This document shows positions 35,478 through 43,444 of a stretch of DNA of 64,000 nt, piece by piece. Origin of the DNA: Celeribacter naphthalenivorans (GTDB taxonomy: Bacteria > Pseudomonadota > Alphaproteobacteria > Rhodobacterales > Rhodobacteraceae). Location of the stretch: NCBI RefSeq assembly GCF_020524585.1, contig NZ_JAIVLK010000005.1, forward strand, positions 62,001-126,000. The letters run 5' to 3'. The notes under the pieces are model-generated. The model was given only the letters and a program-made list of their open reading frames with translations, ran no database searches and had not been told where the DNA came from. The translations under genes and the position numbers were made by a program. Position 1 is the stretch's first letter; the number at the start of each line of letters is the position of its first letter.

Positions 35478-35804
35478 ATGAGCATCCGACACACAGTCCT
35501 TTTCAGCGGCGTGAGTGCGATTTTGGCGGCGGTTGGTCCGAGCGCCAAAGCGCAAAGCCTTATCGGTGAGGTTCTCTGCGGTCCCAAAGCGGAGATTCAC
35601 GCCAAGCTGACGCGTCAGTTTGGCGCGGTCAAAACCGGCGCGGGCCTGCGTGGGCCCGAGGCGGTGATGGAAATTTGGACCAACCCAAAATCCGGCGACT
35701 GGACGCTTGTGCAGACCTATGTCGAAGGCAACAGCTGCATTGTCGCCATGGGCGAATATTGGGAAAATCTCAACCCGACAGAGACGCCGGAGACCGCAGG
35801 CTGA
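35478..35804 (+). CDS. Small exported protein, function unknown
   Basis: 108 residues; N-terminus SIRHTVLFSGVSAILAAVG...AKA is a signal peptide, cut before QSLIG. The mature protein contains VLCGPKAEIHAKLTRQFGA, VMEIWTNPKSGDWTLVQTYVEGNSCIVAMGEYWENL, with two cysteines probably joined. This shape (a small periplasmic domain with EIW and WTLV strands) recurs in Rhodobacteraceae hypothetical proteins; no function known. Another start nine codons upstream would place charged residues before the signal and is less likely. Confidence 0.72.
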   Translation: MSIRHTVLFSGVSAILAAVGPSAKAQSLIGEVLCGPKAEIHAKLTRQFGAVKTGAGLRGPEAVMEIWTNPKSGDWTLVQTYVEGNSCIVAMGEYWENLNPTETPETAG

Positions 35805-35807
35805 GCT

Positions 35808-36446
35808 TCAGTCCTCAGCAATTTCCGATAGGATAAACCGGGCCACGGCTTGGCCCAAGGCCTCATGGGCCGCAGCATCGAAATGCACGCCGTCCAGATC
35901 GGAGACGGAAATCACCTCATTGGCGTCGAAAACGGCGATATCGCGGGCCTCGGCCTCGGCGCGCATGGCGTCCTGAACCGCCTGCGCTTTCTCTGCCGCA
36001 CCGATATAGGTCTCGGCCAGACAGCCCGCCGCATGGGGGCGGGGCGGCAGGATGAGGAAGGGTTCGAAACCGCCGTGACGGGCCTGCATTTCCTCGGAGA
36101 GCGCGACGTCGAGGTGAAAGCCACAGGCGGCGGCGATGTCTTCGGGCGTGGCCTCGAAATGCGCCTTGAGATCGTTGGTGCCCAGCATGATTGTCAACGC
36201 GTCAATCGGCCCGTGGCTTTCAAGTGCGGTGAACAACCCGATCCGCCCATCCATATGCGGCCCCATTTCAGGGTCGGGAAAGGCGAATGTGCGCCCCGGC
36301 AGACCCTCTTCGACCACATCCCAGCCCAACACGTCGGCCATCACCACAGGCCAGCGGCGTGTGAGGCGCGGAAGATCGGTGGGGCGGGTGCGCATCGGCT
36401 GAACGCCGTGGGTGTTGCTGTCGCCGAAGGTCAGGATCAAAGGCAT
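35808..36446 (-). CDS. SGNH/GDSL hydrolase (arylesterase-like)
   Basis: 212 residues. Block I ILTFGDSNTHG (nucleophilic Ser), block II PGRTF (Gly), block III LGTNDLKA (Asn), block V SDLDGVHFDAAAHEALG (Asp and His). It is complete for catalysis. No signal peptide, so probably cytoplasmic; related enzymes hydrolyse aryl esters or deacetylate sugars. Convergent with the exported-protein gene, 3 bp apart, and 70 bp downstream of cspA's stop. Confidence 0.9.
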   Translation of the reverse strand: MPLILTFGDSNTHGVQPMRTRPTDLPRLTRRWPVVMADVLGWDVVEEGLPGRTFAFPDPEMGPHMDGRIGLFTALESHGPIDALTIMLGTNDLKAHFEATPEDIAAACGFHLDVALSEEMQARHGGFEPFLILPPRPHAAGCLAETYIGAAEKAQAVQDAMRAEAEARDIAVFDANEVISVSDLDGVHFDAAAHEALGQAVARFILSEIAED

Positions 36447-36460
36447 CGGGGTCTCCCAAA

Positions 36461-36494
36461 AGAAAAGCGGCCCCGAGACTGCGCCCGGAACCGC
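36461..36494 (-). terminator. Terminator of cspA
   Basis: On the minus strand, GCGGTTCCG pairs (two G-U) with CGGGGCCGC around a 10-nt loop and is followed by TTTTCTTTT. It lies 22 bp after the cspA stop. Confidence 0.7.
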
Positions 36495-36516
36495 CGACTT
36501 TCAAGATCGAAAAGCG

Positions 36517-36723
36517 TTAAAGCGCAACAAGTTCAGAGGCGGATGCGCGTCCGTCGCGGCCTTCACGAAGTTCGTAGCCGATCTTCATGTTGTCTGCGAG
36601 GCCGGTCATGCCAGCGCGTTCGACCGCAGAAATGTGCACGAACACATCCTTGCCGCCGTCGTCAGGTGCAATAAAGCCGTAGCCTTTGGTGGTGTTGAAC
36701 CATTTCACGGTGCCAGTGGGCAT
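36517..36723 (-). CDS. Cold-shock protein (CspA family)
   Basis: 68 residues: one OB-fold cold-shock domain. RNP1 is KGYGFIAPD and RNP2 is VFVHIS; start MPTGTVKWFNTTKG is the usual CspA start. It binds single-stranded RNA/DNA as an RNA chaperone. AAGGAG lies 12 nt before the ATG. The upstream 110 bp to the arsC-like promoter region allow a long 5' UTR of the kind that regulates csp genes; no specific cold box can be claimed. Confidence 0.95.
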   Translation of the reverse strand: MPTGTVKWFNTTKGYGFIAPDDGGKDVFVHISAVERAGMTGLADNMKIGYELREGRDGRASASELVAL

Positions 36724-36952
36724 ATCCCCGTATCTCCTTATCGTTTCATCCGCCGCAACGTGCGACGGGCCGGTGCAGCCAGGTCTTCCAAGTCTTCCTG
36801 CTGCCCCGTAAGGAGCGGTCGTTCGAAAGTCAGCAGTCACGCTTTCGAGTGTGCAACACATCCGTATAAAGGCAAGCGACAAAATCGTAACAGATGGCCA
36901 AGGGCCGAAATTTGGGCAAAATGCCACCAAAACCGCCAATGAGGAGAGCGAA

Positions 36953-37264
36953 ATGACACTGATTTACGGGATCAAGACCTGTGACACCTGCCGAAAAGCG
37001 GGGAAATCACTGGGGGTTGAGCTGACGGATATTCGTGCAGAACCACTGTCCAATGAGCAACTTGAGCGATTCTATGCCCAGTTTGGTGAGGCATTGGTCA
37101 ACACCCGATCGACCACATGGCGCGGCTTGTCCGAGGGCGAACGCACCCGCGCGCCGCTCGATCTTTTGGCGGATCACCCGACGCTGATGAAACGTCCGGT
37201 GATCGAGAAAGACGGCCAGCTTTATCTCGGCTGGGGCAAGGATGTGCAGGCGGCGCTTCTTTAA
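36953..37264 (+). CDS. ArsC/Spx-family thioredoxin-fold protein (YffB-like)
   Basis: 103 residues: IYGIKTCDTCRKAG holds a CxxC at the start of a thioredoxin fold; STTWRGLSEGERT and LMKRPVIEKDGQLYLGWGKD match the short YffB/arsenate-reductase-like group. The arsenate-reductase triad of classic ArsC is not fully evident; many such proteins have glutathione-dependent or unknown roles. GAGGAGAGCGAA before ATG. It is 51 bp upstream of a small membrane protein gene. Confidence 0.87.
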   Translation: MTLIYGIKTCDTCRKAGKSLGVELTDIRAEPLSNEQLERFYAQFGEALVNTRSTTWRGLSEGERTRAPLDLLADHPTLMKRPVIEKDGQLYLGWGKDVQAALL

Positions 37265-37314
37265 TCTGTCTTCAGTAGCACCTATGTGACAGCGACAAGA
37301 GAAGGAGAGCGGAG

Positions 37315-37683
37315 ATGCGCAACGCGGCGCTGGTGCTTGGAATTTTGGGCGGCGTGCTCGCCATGTTCGTGGGGTTTTTCAGCTTTGGCTACACCGAGGC
37401 GATTGATCGCTGGGGCGAGGTCGAAGGGCTGTTCGAACAGGTGGCGAATGTCGATCTGATCCGGGCGGCGAGTTTTCTGGCTCCGATCCTTGCCATCGCA
37501 GGCGGCGCCATGGCCCACGCCCGTGCCCTTTGGGGCGGGGTGTTGATGTGGGCCGCGGCGGGGCTGATCTATGTCGGCTTTGGCTTCAACGTCTTTACCA
37601 TGTTCCCCTTGGGCTTTTGCGTGTTGGGCGGTTTGTTGGCACTGGCGGCGGGCAAACCGGACGAGGCAAAGGCGCATTTTTAA
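37315..37683 (+). CDS. Small four-helix membrane protein, unknown
   Basis: 122 residues with four predicted membrane helices (about residues 5-25, 50-66, 70-90, 96-113) and a short acidic loop (EAIDRWGEVEGLFEQ). I do not recognise a domain. GAAGGAGAGCGGAG is a strong ribosome site. Its stop overlaps that of the convergent DoxX gene by 4 bp (37680-37683). Neighbourhood with the bufferin operon may be chance. Confidence 0.75.
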   Translation: MRNAALVLGILGGVLAMFVGFFSFGYTEAIDRWGEVEGLFEQVANVDLIRAASFLAPILAIAGGAMAHARALWGGVLMWAAAGLIYVGFGFNVFTMFPLGFCVLGGLLALAAGKPDEAKAHF

Positions 37684-38216
37684 CTCCGGTTCAGGCGGTT
37701 GAAGATCAGCCGATCCACTGAGGCCCAACCTCCGCCAAGGCCCACAAGCGTGAGCAAGACCATCCCCCAAAGCGCGCGTTGGTCAAAGATCAGCGCATCG
37801 GAATGCCGATCGAACAGCGCGCCAATACTCGCCATGTCGAGACCATGCCCGATCACATCGGTGAGGCTTTGCACAAGGATAAATCCGATCATGCCAAGGG
37901 CCGCAAGCCGGGTCGCGAGCCCTAAAACGATGAGCAGAGGCAGGAGAAATTCGGCGTAGGTTCCCGCCATGATCACCAGCCACTCAAAGGCGCCAAAGCC
38001 CGAGATGTCATAGCCTGCAGCCTCCATTCTGCGTGGGAAAATCTGGGCATAGGCGTTGAAGGACGGGGTCAGAGGCCCCTCCAGTTTGGTCAGCGCCGAG
38101 GCCCAGAAATAGCGCAACAACACGGCGGCAAAGGTGAAACGTGCCAGCAGGGGCAGGGCGTTTATGGCACCCGCGTTGATCCGGTCCAGCTTGGTTGCGA
38201 ACATATCGTTAATCAT
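37680..38216 (-). CDS. DoxX family membrane protein of the bufferin operon
   Basis: 178 residues with four membrane helices. The LPLLARFTFAAVLLRYFWASALTKL start and EWLVIMAGTYAEFLLPLLIVLGLATRLAALGM match DoxX. It overlaps bufC by 8 bp (38209-38216), so it is the last gene of the bufA-bufB-bufC-doxX unit. DoxX proteins occur often beside DUF692/DUF2063/DUF2282 genes; their role there is unknown, possibly redox or quinone-linked help for peptide processing or copper handling. Confidence 0.9.
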   Translation of the reverse strand: MINDMFATKLDRINAGAINALPLLARFTFAAVLLRYFWASALTKLEGPLTPSFNAYAQIFPRRMEAAGYDISGFGAFEWLVIMAGTYAEFLLPLLIVLGLATRLAALGMIGFILVQSLTDVIGHGLDMASIGALFDRHSDALIFDQRALWGMVLLTLVGLGGGWASVDRLIFNRLNRS

Positions 38217-38943
38217 CGTGATCCCCCTCCAGAATGTCGATGATGGCGCCGCCTTTCAAAAGCGTGCCGAGAAACTGCGAAAGATCGAGGTCCGAGGGCG
38301 CCAGCTCTGCGGCATTCGCCAGCGCCATGCCATCCCGCAAAGCGTCGAGCACCGCGATGGTGCCGGGAGGGAAGGCCGTGGCGATTGGGTCATAGCCCGG
38401 ACGCGTGATCAGCACATCTTCCGCCCCGCCTGAGGGCCGGTCGCCGTCGAGGGCAAAGCGGCGCAATTTGGTGACGGGATAGGCGCTTGCGAGCCAGATC
38501 AGAGTGGGTGCGAGCACGACTTGGCGGGTGAACAACAAGGGATCGGAGAACTCTGCCGCAGGCACCGGGCATGTGTCCTCGGCGTGATAACTTTGGCGCA
38601 GCGCATATTCGAGACGCGCCACATCGGCGAGATAGGGCAGGCGAGAGGCCGGGGCAAAGCCGTCGATAAACTCCGCAAAATCAGCACCGTAAAGCGGCAG
38701 GATCGGCGTTTTGGGGGGATGCGCGCGGACATAGTCTCCGGTCATCGCCTCGAAAAATGCGTCTCCGACGAGGGATTTGACTGCGGGGTAGGAGGCGGCG
38801 ATGGCCTCTTTCAATCCGACAATGATGTTGTTGCGATAGACGTCAAAGCGCCGCGTGGCGGGGGCGCCCGAGGGGGTGATGAGACCCGTCGGAACGGGAG
38901 CCTCGGGCGCAAGTGCGGCTTGGATGAAGTCCTGCTGTCTCAT
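38209..38943 (-). CDS. bufC: BufC/HvfC family protein (DUF2063), partner of BufB
   Basis: 244 residues. N-terminal DUF2063 domain: FDVYRNNIIVGLKEAIAASYPAVKSLVGDAFF and YVRAHPPKTPILPLYGADFAEFI are family hallmarks. The C-terminal half (from about residue 110) is the alpha/beta part that in bufferin systems presents the precursor peptide to the iron enzyme. The start overlaps the bufB stop by 4 bp. In the known pathway BufB and BufC together turn precursor cysteines into thiooxazole heterocycles. The DUF name predicts DNA binding, which is not supported here. Confidence 0.9.
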   Translation of the reverse strand: MRQQDFIQAALAPEAPVPTGLITPSGAPATRRFDVYRNNIIVGLKEAIAASYPAVKSLVGDAFFEAMTGDYVRAHPPKTPILPLYGADFAEFIDGFAPASRLPYLADVARLEYALRQSYHAEDTCPVPAAEFSDPLLFTRQVVLAPTLIWLASAYPVTKLRRFALDGDRPSGGAEDVLITRPGYDPIATAFPPGTIAVLDALRDGMALANAAELAPSDLDLSQFLGTLLKGGAIIDILEGDHDD

Positions 38944-39812
38944 ACCAGCACCTGTTCGAGGCGGAGCGCGGCACGGGCGGCCTCAGAGGCCAGAACCTCC
39001 CACTCGGGCACATCCGTGTCCCATTCAATGAGCGTCGGCTTCGGCCCGGCTGTGGCCAGCGCATAGGTGTAAAGATGCCAAACCGGATCGGCGACCTCGC
39101 GACCGTGGCTGTCGATCAGTAGCGGCGCGCCGTCTTCGTCCTGATCCTCGTCATGACCGCCAAGATGAATTTCCCCCACGGCCTCATGCGGGAAAGCGTC
39201 GATATAGTCATAGGCGTCGATCCGCAGGTTGTTGGCGGAGACGAAAACATTGTTCACATCGAGCAAGAGCCCGCAGCCGGTGCGTTTCACAACGGCCCGG
39301 AGGAATTCGACCTCGCCGTAAGTGCTTTCCGCGAAAGCCAGATAGGAGGCGGGGTTTTCCAAGAGCATCTGTCGTCCGAGAGTGCTTTGCACCTCATCGA
39401 TATGATCGCAGACGCGGGCGAGGGTTTTGGCGGTATAGGGCAGGGGCAGAAGGTCGTTGAAATAGCCACTATGTGGCCCGGTGTCATGCGTTGACCAGGC
39501 GAGATGTTCGGAGAAAGAGGCGGGGCTGATCTCGTCGATGAGATGTTTCAGCCGGGCGAGGTGATCCGGGTCAAGTCGCCCCTCGCCGCCAATGGAAAGC
39601 CCCACACCATGCACGGAAATCGGAAACCGATCCGAGAGCGCGCGCAGCTGCGCCATCGGGCGACCGCCCGCGGCGCCTTTTTCGCCCATGTAGTTTTCTG
39701 CATGGATTTCGAGCCATTTCACCGGGTGTTCCCCCTCGGAAATGTTCGAAAAGTGCTTGGATTTATATCCCACGCCGACGCCCATCGGCAGCTGTTTTGT
39801 CTGGTCCAACAT
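38940..39812 (-). CDS. bufB: BufB, DUF692 multinuclear non-heme iron oxidative enzyme (MNIO)
   Basis: 290 residues, TIM-barrel MNIO (formerly DUF692), the family of MbnB. Expected metal-ligand motifs are all visible in order: EIHAENYMGE, SVHGVGLSIGG, SEHLAW, LENPASYL, LLDVNNVFVSANN, GEIHLGGHDEDQ and PVWHLY. It uses two or three iron ions and O2 to modify cysteines of the precursor peptide. It lies 69 bp downstream of the precursor gene with a strong hairpin between, and 4 bp overlapped with bufC. Confidence 0.95.
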   Translation of the reverse strand: MLDQTKQLPMGVGVGYKSKHFSNISEGEHPVKWLEIHAENYMGEKGAAGGRPMAQLRALSDRFPISVHGVGLSIGGEGRLDPDHLARLKHLIDEISPASFSEHLAWSTHDTGPHSGYFNDLLPLPYTAKTLARVCDHIDEVQSTLGRQMLLENPASYLAFAESTYGEVEFLRAVVKRTGCGLLLDVNNVFVSANNLRIDAYDYIDAFPHEAVGEIHLGGHDEDQDEDGAPLLIDSHGREVADPVWHLYTYALATAGPKPTLIEWDTDVPEWEVLASEAARAALRLEQVLV

Positions 39813-39842
39813 CGAAGCCTCCTGCAGGTTTGCGAAAATTGA

Positions 39843-39872
39843 CCCGGCGCATGTGGTCCGTCACGCGCCGGG
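39843..39872 (-). terminator. Inter-gene hairpin (attenuator) between bufA and bufB
   Basis: CCCGGCGC-AT-GTG, loop GTCCGT, CAC-GCGCCGGG: an 11-bp stem with a 2-nt bulge, 9 bp after the bufA stop. On the minus strand it is followed by TCAATTTTCG, a weak T-run. It could end a share of transcripts or protect the bufA mRNA end, giving more precursor than enzyme. Confidence 0.7.
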
Positions 39873-39881
39873 CCAAACCGG

Positions 39882-40199
39882 TTAGCTGTCCATCGGCAGG
39901 TCGCGTTCGAGCGCTTCGAGCGAGCCCATGCGCGCGGTGCCGTCCATCATGGCCGGAAGCTCGATGTCGGCGCAGGTGCCAGCGGGCACCAGTGTCCAGG
40001 CGTTGCCTTGGTAGTCGACTTTCGAGGTGCCGGCACAGGTCGTGCCCGGACCTGCCGCGCAGCCGTTCTCACCGGCCAACGCCACGCCGAAGCATTTTTC
40101 CTGTTCTTCCGCGGAGGCGGCGCCTGCGATGGAGAGGGCTGCGGTCATGGCGCCAAGAAGTGCCAGAGTTTTGGAATGGGTTTTGGATTGAGTGCTCAT
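39882..40199 (-). CDS. bufA1: BufA1-type bufferin precursor peptide (DUF2282)
   Basis: 105 residues. A Sec signal peptide (basic [10 protein letters not shown], hydrophobic core, cut after ASA at residue 30) precedes a mature 75-residue peptide. It carries the invariant [25 protein letters not shown] and VDYQGNAW motifs, then AGTC: four cysteines at 36, 47, 55 and 76. In the described bufferins (Caulobacter) the cysteines are converted in part to thiooxazoles by BufB/BufC and the exported peptide binds copper. The old label 'integral membrane protein' reflects only the signal peptide. First gene of the operon. Confidence 0.95.
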   Translation of the reverse strand: MSTQSKTHSKTLALLGAMTAALSIAGAASAEEQEKCFGVALAGENGCAAGPGTTCAGTSKVDYQGNAWTLVPAGTCADIELPAMMDGTARMGSLEALERDLPMDS

Positions 40200-40502
40200 T
40201 GGGTGTGTCTCCCGTTAGGTTCATGCGTTTCCGCCGTCAGTGGCGGTGAGCACAGATTGGCCGAGCAAGGTGGTCACAGGCCATTCACGGGGACGTCACC
40301 TGACGCGTGTGTCAGGGGCTGAAACAAACGGGATTGTGATTTGATCCGGTGGGGAAACTGGTCCGCGACGCCCGCATTCACACTCTGGAATTTTTATGGG
40401 GCATCTATTTTGAGCGTATACTCAATTATTTATCGGCCAAAATCCGCCGATCTGCACCTGTAACAATTCTCACGCAAAACGCCATGTCGCGTGTGCCGCA
40501 AT
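40200..40502 (-). promoter_or_regulatory. bufferin operon control region (no gene)
   Basis: This stretch before bufA holds no convincing gene on either strand. It contains two inverted repeats: CCGCC-N6-GGCGG (40231-40246), which lies in the probable mRNA leader, and CCTGAC-GCGTGT-GTCAGG (40299-40316), a perfect dyad placed about 100 bp before the start codon as an operator would be. CGGGAGACACACCC is the ribosome site. I could not find a convincing copy of the ECF sigma-F promoter (GTAACC / CGAA) known for the Caulobacter operon. Confidence 0.5.
40299..40316. promoter_or_regulatory. Perfect dyad upstream of bufA
   Basis: CCTGAC-GCGTGT-GTCAGG: 6-bp arms and 6-bp centre. It is a candidate site for a dimeric (metal-responsive?) repressor or activator; nothing in the window identifies the protein. 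Confidence 0.45.
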
Positions 40503-40532
40503 GCAAAAGGCCCCCGAAGCGGGGGCCTTTTC
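40503..40532. terminator. Terminator of thrS
   Basis: AAAAGGCCCCC, GAAGC, GGGGGCCTTTT: strong, symmetric stem 19 bp past the thrS stop (minus strand). Confidence 0.92.
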
Positions 40533-40550
40533 GTTTCAGATAGGTCTGAA

Positions 40551-42497
40551 TTATTTCAAGTCCGGCGCGAGCGCGGCGTCTTTCAGCTCAGCCACGATGT
40601 CCGCAAGTGACATCATCGCGGTCTGTTTTTCGCCCAAACGGCGTACGGAGACCGTCTTGTCTTCGACCTCGCGGGCCCCGACGGCCAGAATCACCGGCAC
40701 TTTGGCAAGGCTGTGTTCGCGGACCTTATAGTTGATCTTCTCGTTGCGAATGTCGGCCTCGGCCCGCACACCGGCGGCTTTGAGGGCGGCCACGACCTCG
40801 GTGGCGTAGTCATCCGCCTCGGAGACGATGGTGGTGACGACGACCTGACGCGGTGCGAGCCAGAAAGGCAGTTTGCCCGCGTGCTCTTCGATCAGGATGC
40901 CGATGAAACGCTCGAAGGAGCCGACAACCGCGCGGTGCAGCATGATCGGGCGGTGTTTCGCCCCGTCCTGACCGATGTAGCTGGCGTCCAGACGTTCTGG
41001 CAGGTTCGGGTCCACTTGCAGCGTGCCACATTGCCATTCGCGGCCGATGGCGTCGGTCAGTACGAATTCAAGCTTCGGCCCGTAAAACGCGCCTTCGCCT
41101 TCTTGAATCTCATAGTCGTAACCGGCGGCCTTACAGGCGTTGCCGAGGGACTCCTCGGAGTGATCCCAGCTTTCTTCCGAGCCGATGCGTTTTTCGGGAC
41201 GGGTGGAGAGCTTGATCGACCAGTCGTTGAACCCGAGATCGGCGTAGATTTTCGCGAGGAACTCGATGAATTTCTTGGTTTCCGCTTCGATGTGCTTCTC
41301 TTCGCAGAAGATATGCGCATCGTCCTGCGTGAATCCGCGCACCCGCATGATGCCGTGCAGCGCGCCCGAGGGTTCATAGCGGTTGCACGAGCCGAACTCG
41401 GCCATGCGCAGCGGCAGGTCGCGGTAGCTTTTGAGACCTTGATTGAACACCTGCACGTGGCACGGGCAGTTCATCGGTTTCAGCGCGTTGACGGTTTTCT
41501 CGCGCGCATGTTCCTCGTCCACTTCGACGATGAACATGTTTTCCTGATAGTTGTCCCAGTGCCCCGAGGCTTCCCAGAGCTTGCGGTTTACCACCTGCGG
41601 CGTGTTCACCTCGACGTAGCCGTCGCGATCCTGTTGACGGCGCATGTAGTCCTGCAATGTGGTGTAGATTTTCCAGCCGTTCGGATGCCAGAAAATCTGC
41701 CCCGGCGCCTCTTCCTGCATGTGGAACAGGTCCATTTCTTTGCCCAGCTTGCGGTGATCGCGCTTGGCGGCCTCTTCCATCATCAATTCCCAGGCCTTCA
41801 GATCCTTGCGGTTCTTAAAGGCCACACCATAGATGCGCTGCAACATCGGACGCGAGCTGTCGCCCAGCCAATAGGCCCCCGCCACATGGGTCAGTTTGAA
41901 CGCATCCGCAGGCACTTGGCCGGTGTGCTGAAGATGCGGACCCCGGCAGAGATCCTGCCAATCGCCATGCCAATACATTCGAAGGTCCTCGCCTTCGGGA
42001 ATGCGGTTTACCAGCTCGATTTTGAACGGCTCACCCTTGGCATTGTAATAGTCAATCGCCTCATCGCGGCCCCACACTTCGGTCTTCACCGGCTCGCGGG
42101 CGTTGATGATGTCCTTCATCTTCGCCTCGATCGCACCCAAATCTTCGGGCGTAAACGGCTCTGCGCGGTCGAAGTCATAGAACCAGCCGTTGTCACGCAC
42201 CGGGCCAATGGTGACTTTGACATCGGGCCAAAGCTCTTGCACCGCGCGCGCCATGATGTGCGCCAAATCGTGCCGGATCAGTTCAAGCGCAGGCGCATCG
42301 TCCTGCATGGTGTGGATGGCGATCTGGGCGTCCGCGTTGATCGGCCACTGGAGGTCCCAGTGTTGACCGTTGACGGACGCGGAGATCGCTTTCTTCGCAA
42401 GGCTGTTCGAAATGCTTGCGGCCACATCGGCAGGGGTCACGCCAGCGTTAAACTCGCGCGAATTGCCATCGGGGAATGTGAGAGAAATCGGTGCCAT
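40551..42497 (-). CDS. thrS: Threonyl-tRNA synthetase
   Basis: A 648-residue class II synthetase: N-terminal TGS domain ([23 protein letters not shown]), editing domain with [16 protein letters not shown], catalytic core with the Zn ligands in KPMNCPCHV and in the motif 2/3 region ([35 protein letters not shown] spans these), and a C-terminal anticodon-binding domain ending in VRRLGEKQT. Single gene between the bufferin control region and divergent tag. Confidence 0.97.
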   Translation of the reverse strand: MAPISLTFPDGNSREFNAGVTPADVAASISNSLAKKAISASVNGQHWDLQWPINADAQIAIHTMQDDAPALELIRHDLAHIMARAVQELWPDVKVTIGPVRDNGWFYDFDRAEPFTPEDLGAIEAKMKDIINAREPVKTEVWGRDEAIDYYNAKGEPFKIELVNRIPEGEDLRMYWHGDWQDLCRGPHLQHTGQVPADAFKLTHVAGAYWLGDSSRPMLQRIYGVAFKNRKDLKAWELMMEEAAKRDHRKLGKEMDLFHMQEEAPGQIFWHPNGWKIYTTLQDYMRRQQDRDGYVEVNTPQVVNRKLWEASGHWDNYQENMFIVEVDEEHAREKTVNALKPMNCPCHVQVFNQGLKSYRDLPLRMAEFGSCNRYEPSGALHGIMRVRGFTQDDAHIFCEEKHIEAETKKFIEFLAKIYADLGFNDWSIKLSTRPEKRIGSEESWDHSEESLGNACKAAGYDYEIQEGEGAFYGPKLEFVLTDAIGREWQCGTLQVDPNLPERLDASYIGQDGAKHRPIMLHRAVVGSFERFIGILIEEHAGKLPFWLAPRQVVVTTIVSEADDYATEVVAALKAAGVRAEADIRNEKINYKVREHSLAKVPVILAVGAREVEDKTVSVRRLGEKQTAMMSLADIVAELKDAALAPDLK

Positions 42498-42686
42498 GTT
42501 CGGCTCTCCTCGTCGGTTTGGCGCCTACCAAGCGCCCGGTTGCGGGTATATCAGTGCGCCGTTTCTTGCGCGGAGGACGCGTCTTGTCAATTGCAAAGGG
42601 GCTGTGCCCTCAGATTGCTATTCAAACGAGCTTGAATGCCGGTCCGTCATCGGGGAAGCTCGGGTAAAATGAGGAGGGCGCGTGGG

Positions 42687-43358
42687 ATGCGGCATTACGA
42701 TGAAATCCTGGCGATTGCGGCAGAGCGCAAAGGCGGTGTCGAGGCGACCCTGAGCCATGTGCACAGACCGAAATCGCCCGAAGAGCTTGAGACCATTCCC
42801 GAGGATCGCTGGCTGTCGGAGATGGCGCGACATATTTTCCAGACCGGGCTGTCTTGGGGCACGGTCGATAAGAAATGGCCGGGGATCGAGGAGGCGTTTC
42901 ACGGCTTTGACGTGGCTCGTATCGCGCATATGTCTGAGGACTGGTTCGATGATCTGCTGAAAGACACGCGGATCATTCGTTCGGGCGCCAAGGTGCGCGC
43001 CATCCAAGAGAACGCCGAATTTATCCTGCGCGTGCATAATGAGCGCGGCGGTTTTGCCCATGTGATCGCCACATGGCCTGCGGAAACCTATATGGATTTG
43101 CTGGATTGGTTGAAAAAAGACGGCGCGCGTCTGGGCGGCAATACGGGGGCGTATATGTTGCGGATGATGGGGCGGGATGGCTTCATGTTGACCCATGATG
43201 TCGTGGCGCGGTTGATCGCCGAGGGGGTGATCGACAAGGCGCCGACATCAAAAGCGGCGCGGCGTGCGGTGCAGGAGGCGTTCAACACATGGCGCGCGCA
43301 ATCCGGCGAGACGTTCAACAGGATCTCAAGCGTTCTGGCGCAAAGCATTGACGCCTGA
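42687..43358 (+). CDS. DNA-3-methyladenine glycosylase I family protein
   Basis: 223 residues. Tag-like helix-hairpin-helix glycosylase: FQTGLSWGTVDKKWPGIEEAFHGFD, a tag hallmark region, then IIRSGAKVRAIQENAEF. The Zn-binding Cys/His set of E. coli Tag is absent, as in a diverged subgroup, so the substrate may differ from 3-methyladenine. The start at MRHYDEI is chosen because GAGGAGG lies about 10 nt before it; an ATG six codons upstream is also open. Confidence 0.82.
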   Translation: MRHYDEILAIAAERKGGVEATLSHVHRPKSPEELETIPEDRWLSEMARHIFQTGLSWGTVDKKWPGIEEAFHGFDVARIAHMSEDWFDDLLKDTRIIRSGAKVRAIQENAEFILRVHNERGGFAHVIATWPAETYMDLLDWLKKDGARLGGNTGAYMLRMMGRDGFMLTHDVVARLIAEGVIDKAPTSKAARRAVQEAFNTWRAQSGETFNRISSVLAQSIDA

Positions 43359-43444
43359 GGGCCGCATGTGGGTGCAGGACAGGCCGGGGGTTGGCATTGC
43401 GGCCTCGCGCCTTATGTTAGGCGAAATCTTTGCAGGAGCCCAGC

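Noticed and set aside
38209-38943. Reading the DUF2063 protein as a DNA-binding regulator of the neighbouring operon
   Set aside because: The database name is historic; in bufferin operons this protein works with the DUF692 enzyme on the precursor.
40349-40543. A plus-strand open frame (64 codons) in the bufferin control region
   Set aside because: It runs into the thrS terminator, has no ribosome site and is not conserved-looking.
40713-42635. A long open frame (640 codons) on the plus strand opposite thrS
   Set aside because: It is an antisense shadow of a GC-rich gene; the translation is rich in Arg, His and Val with no known motif, while the minus strand encodes a full ThrRS.
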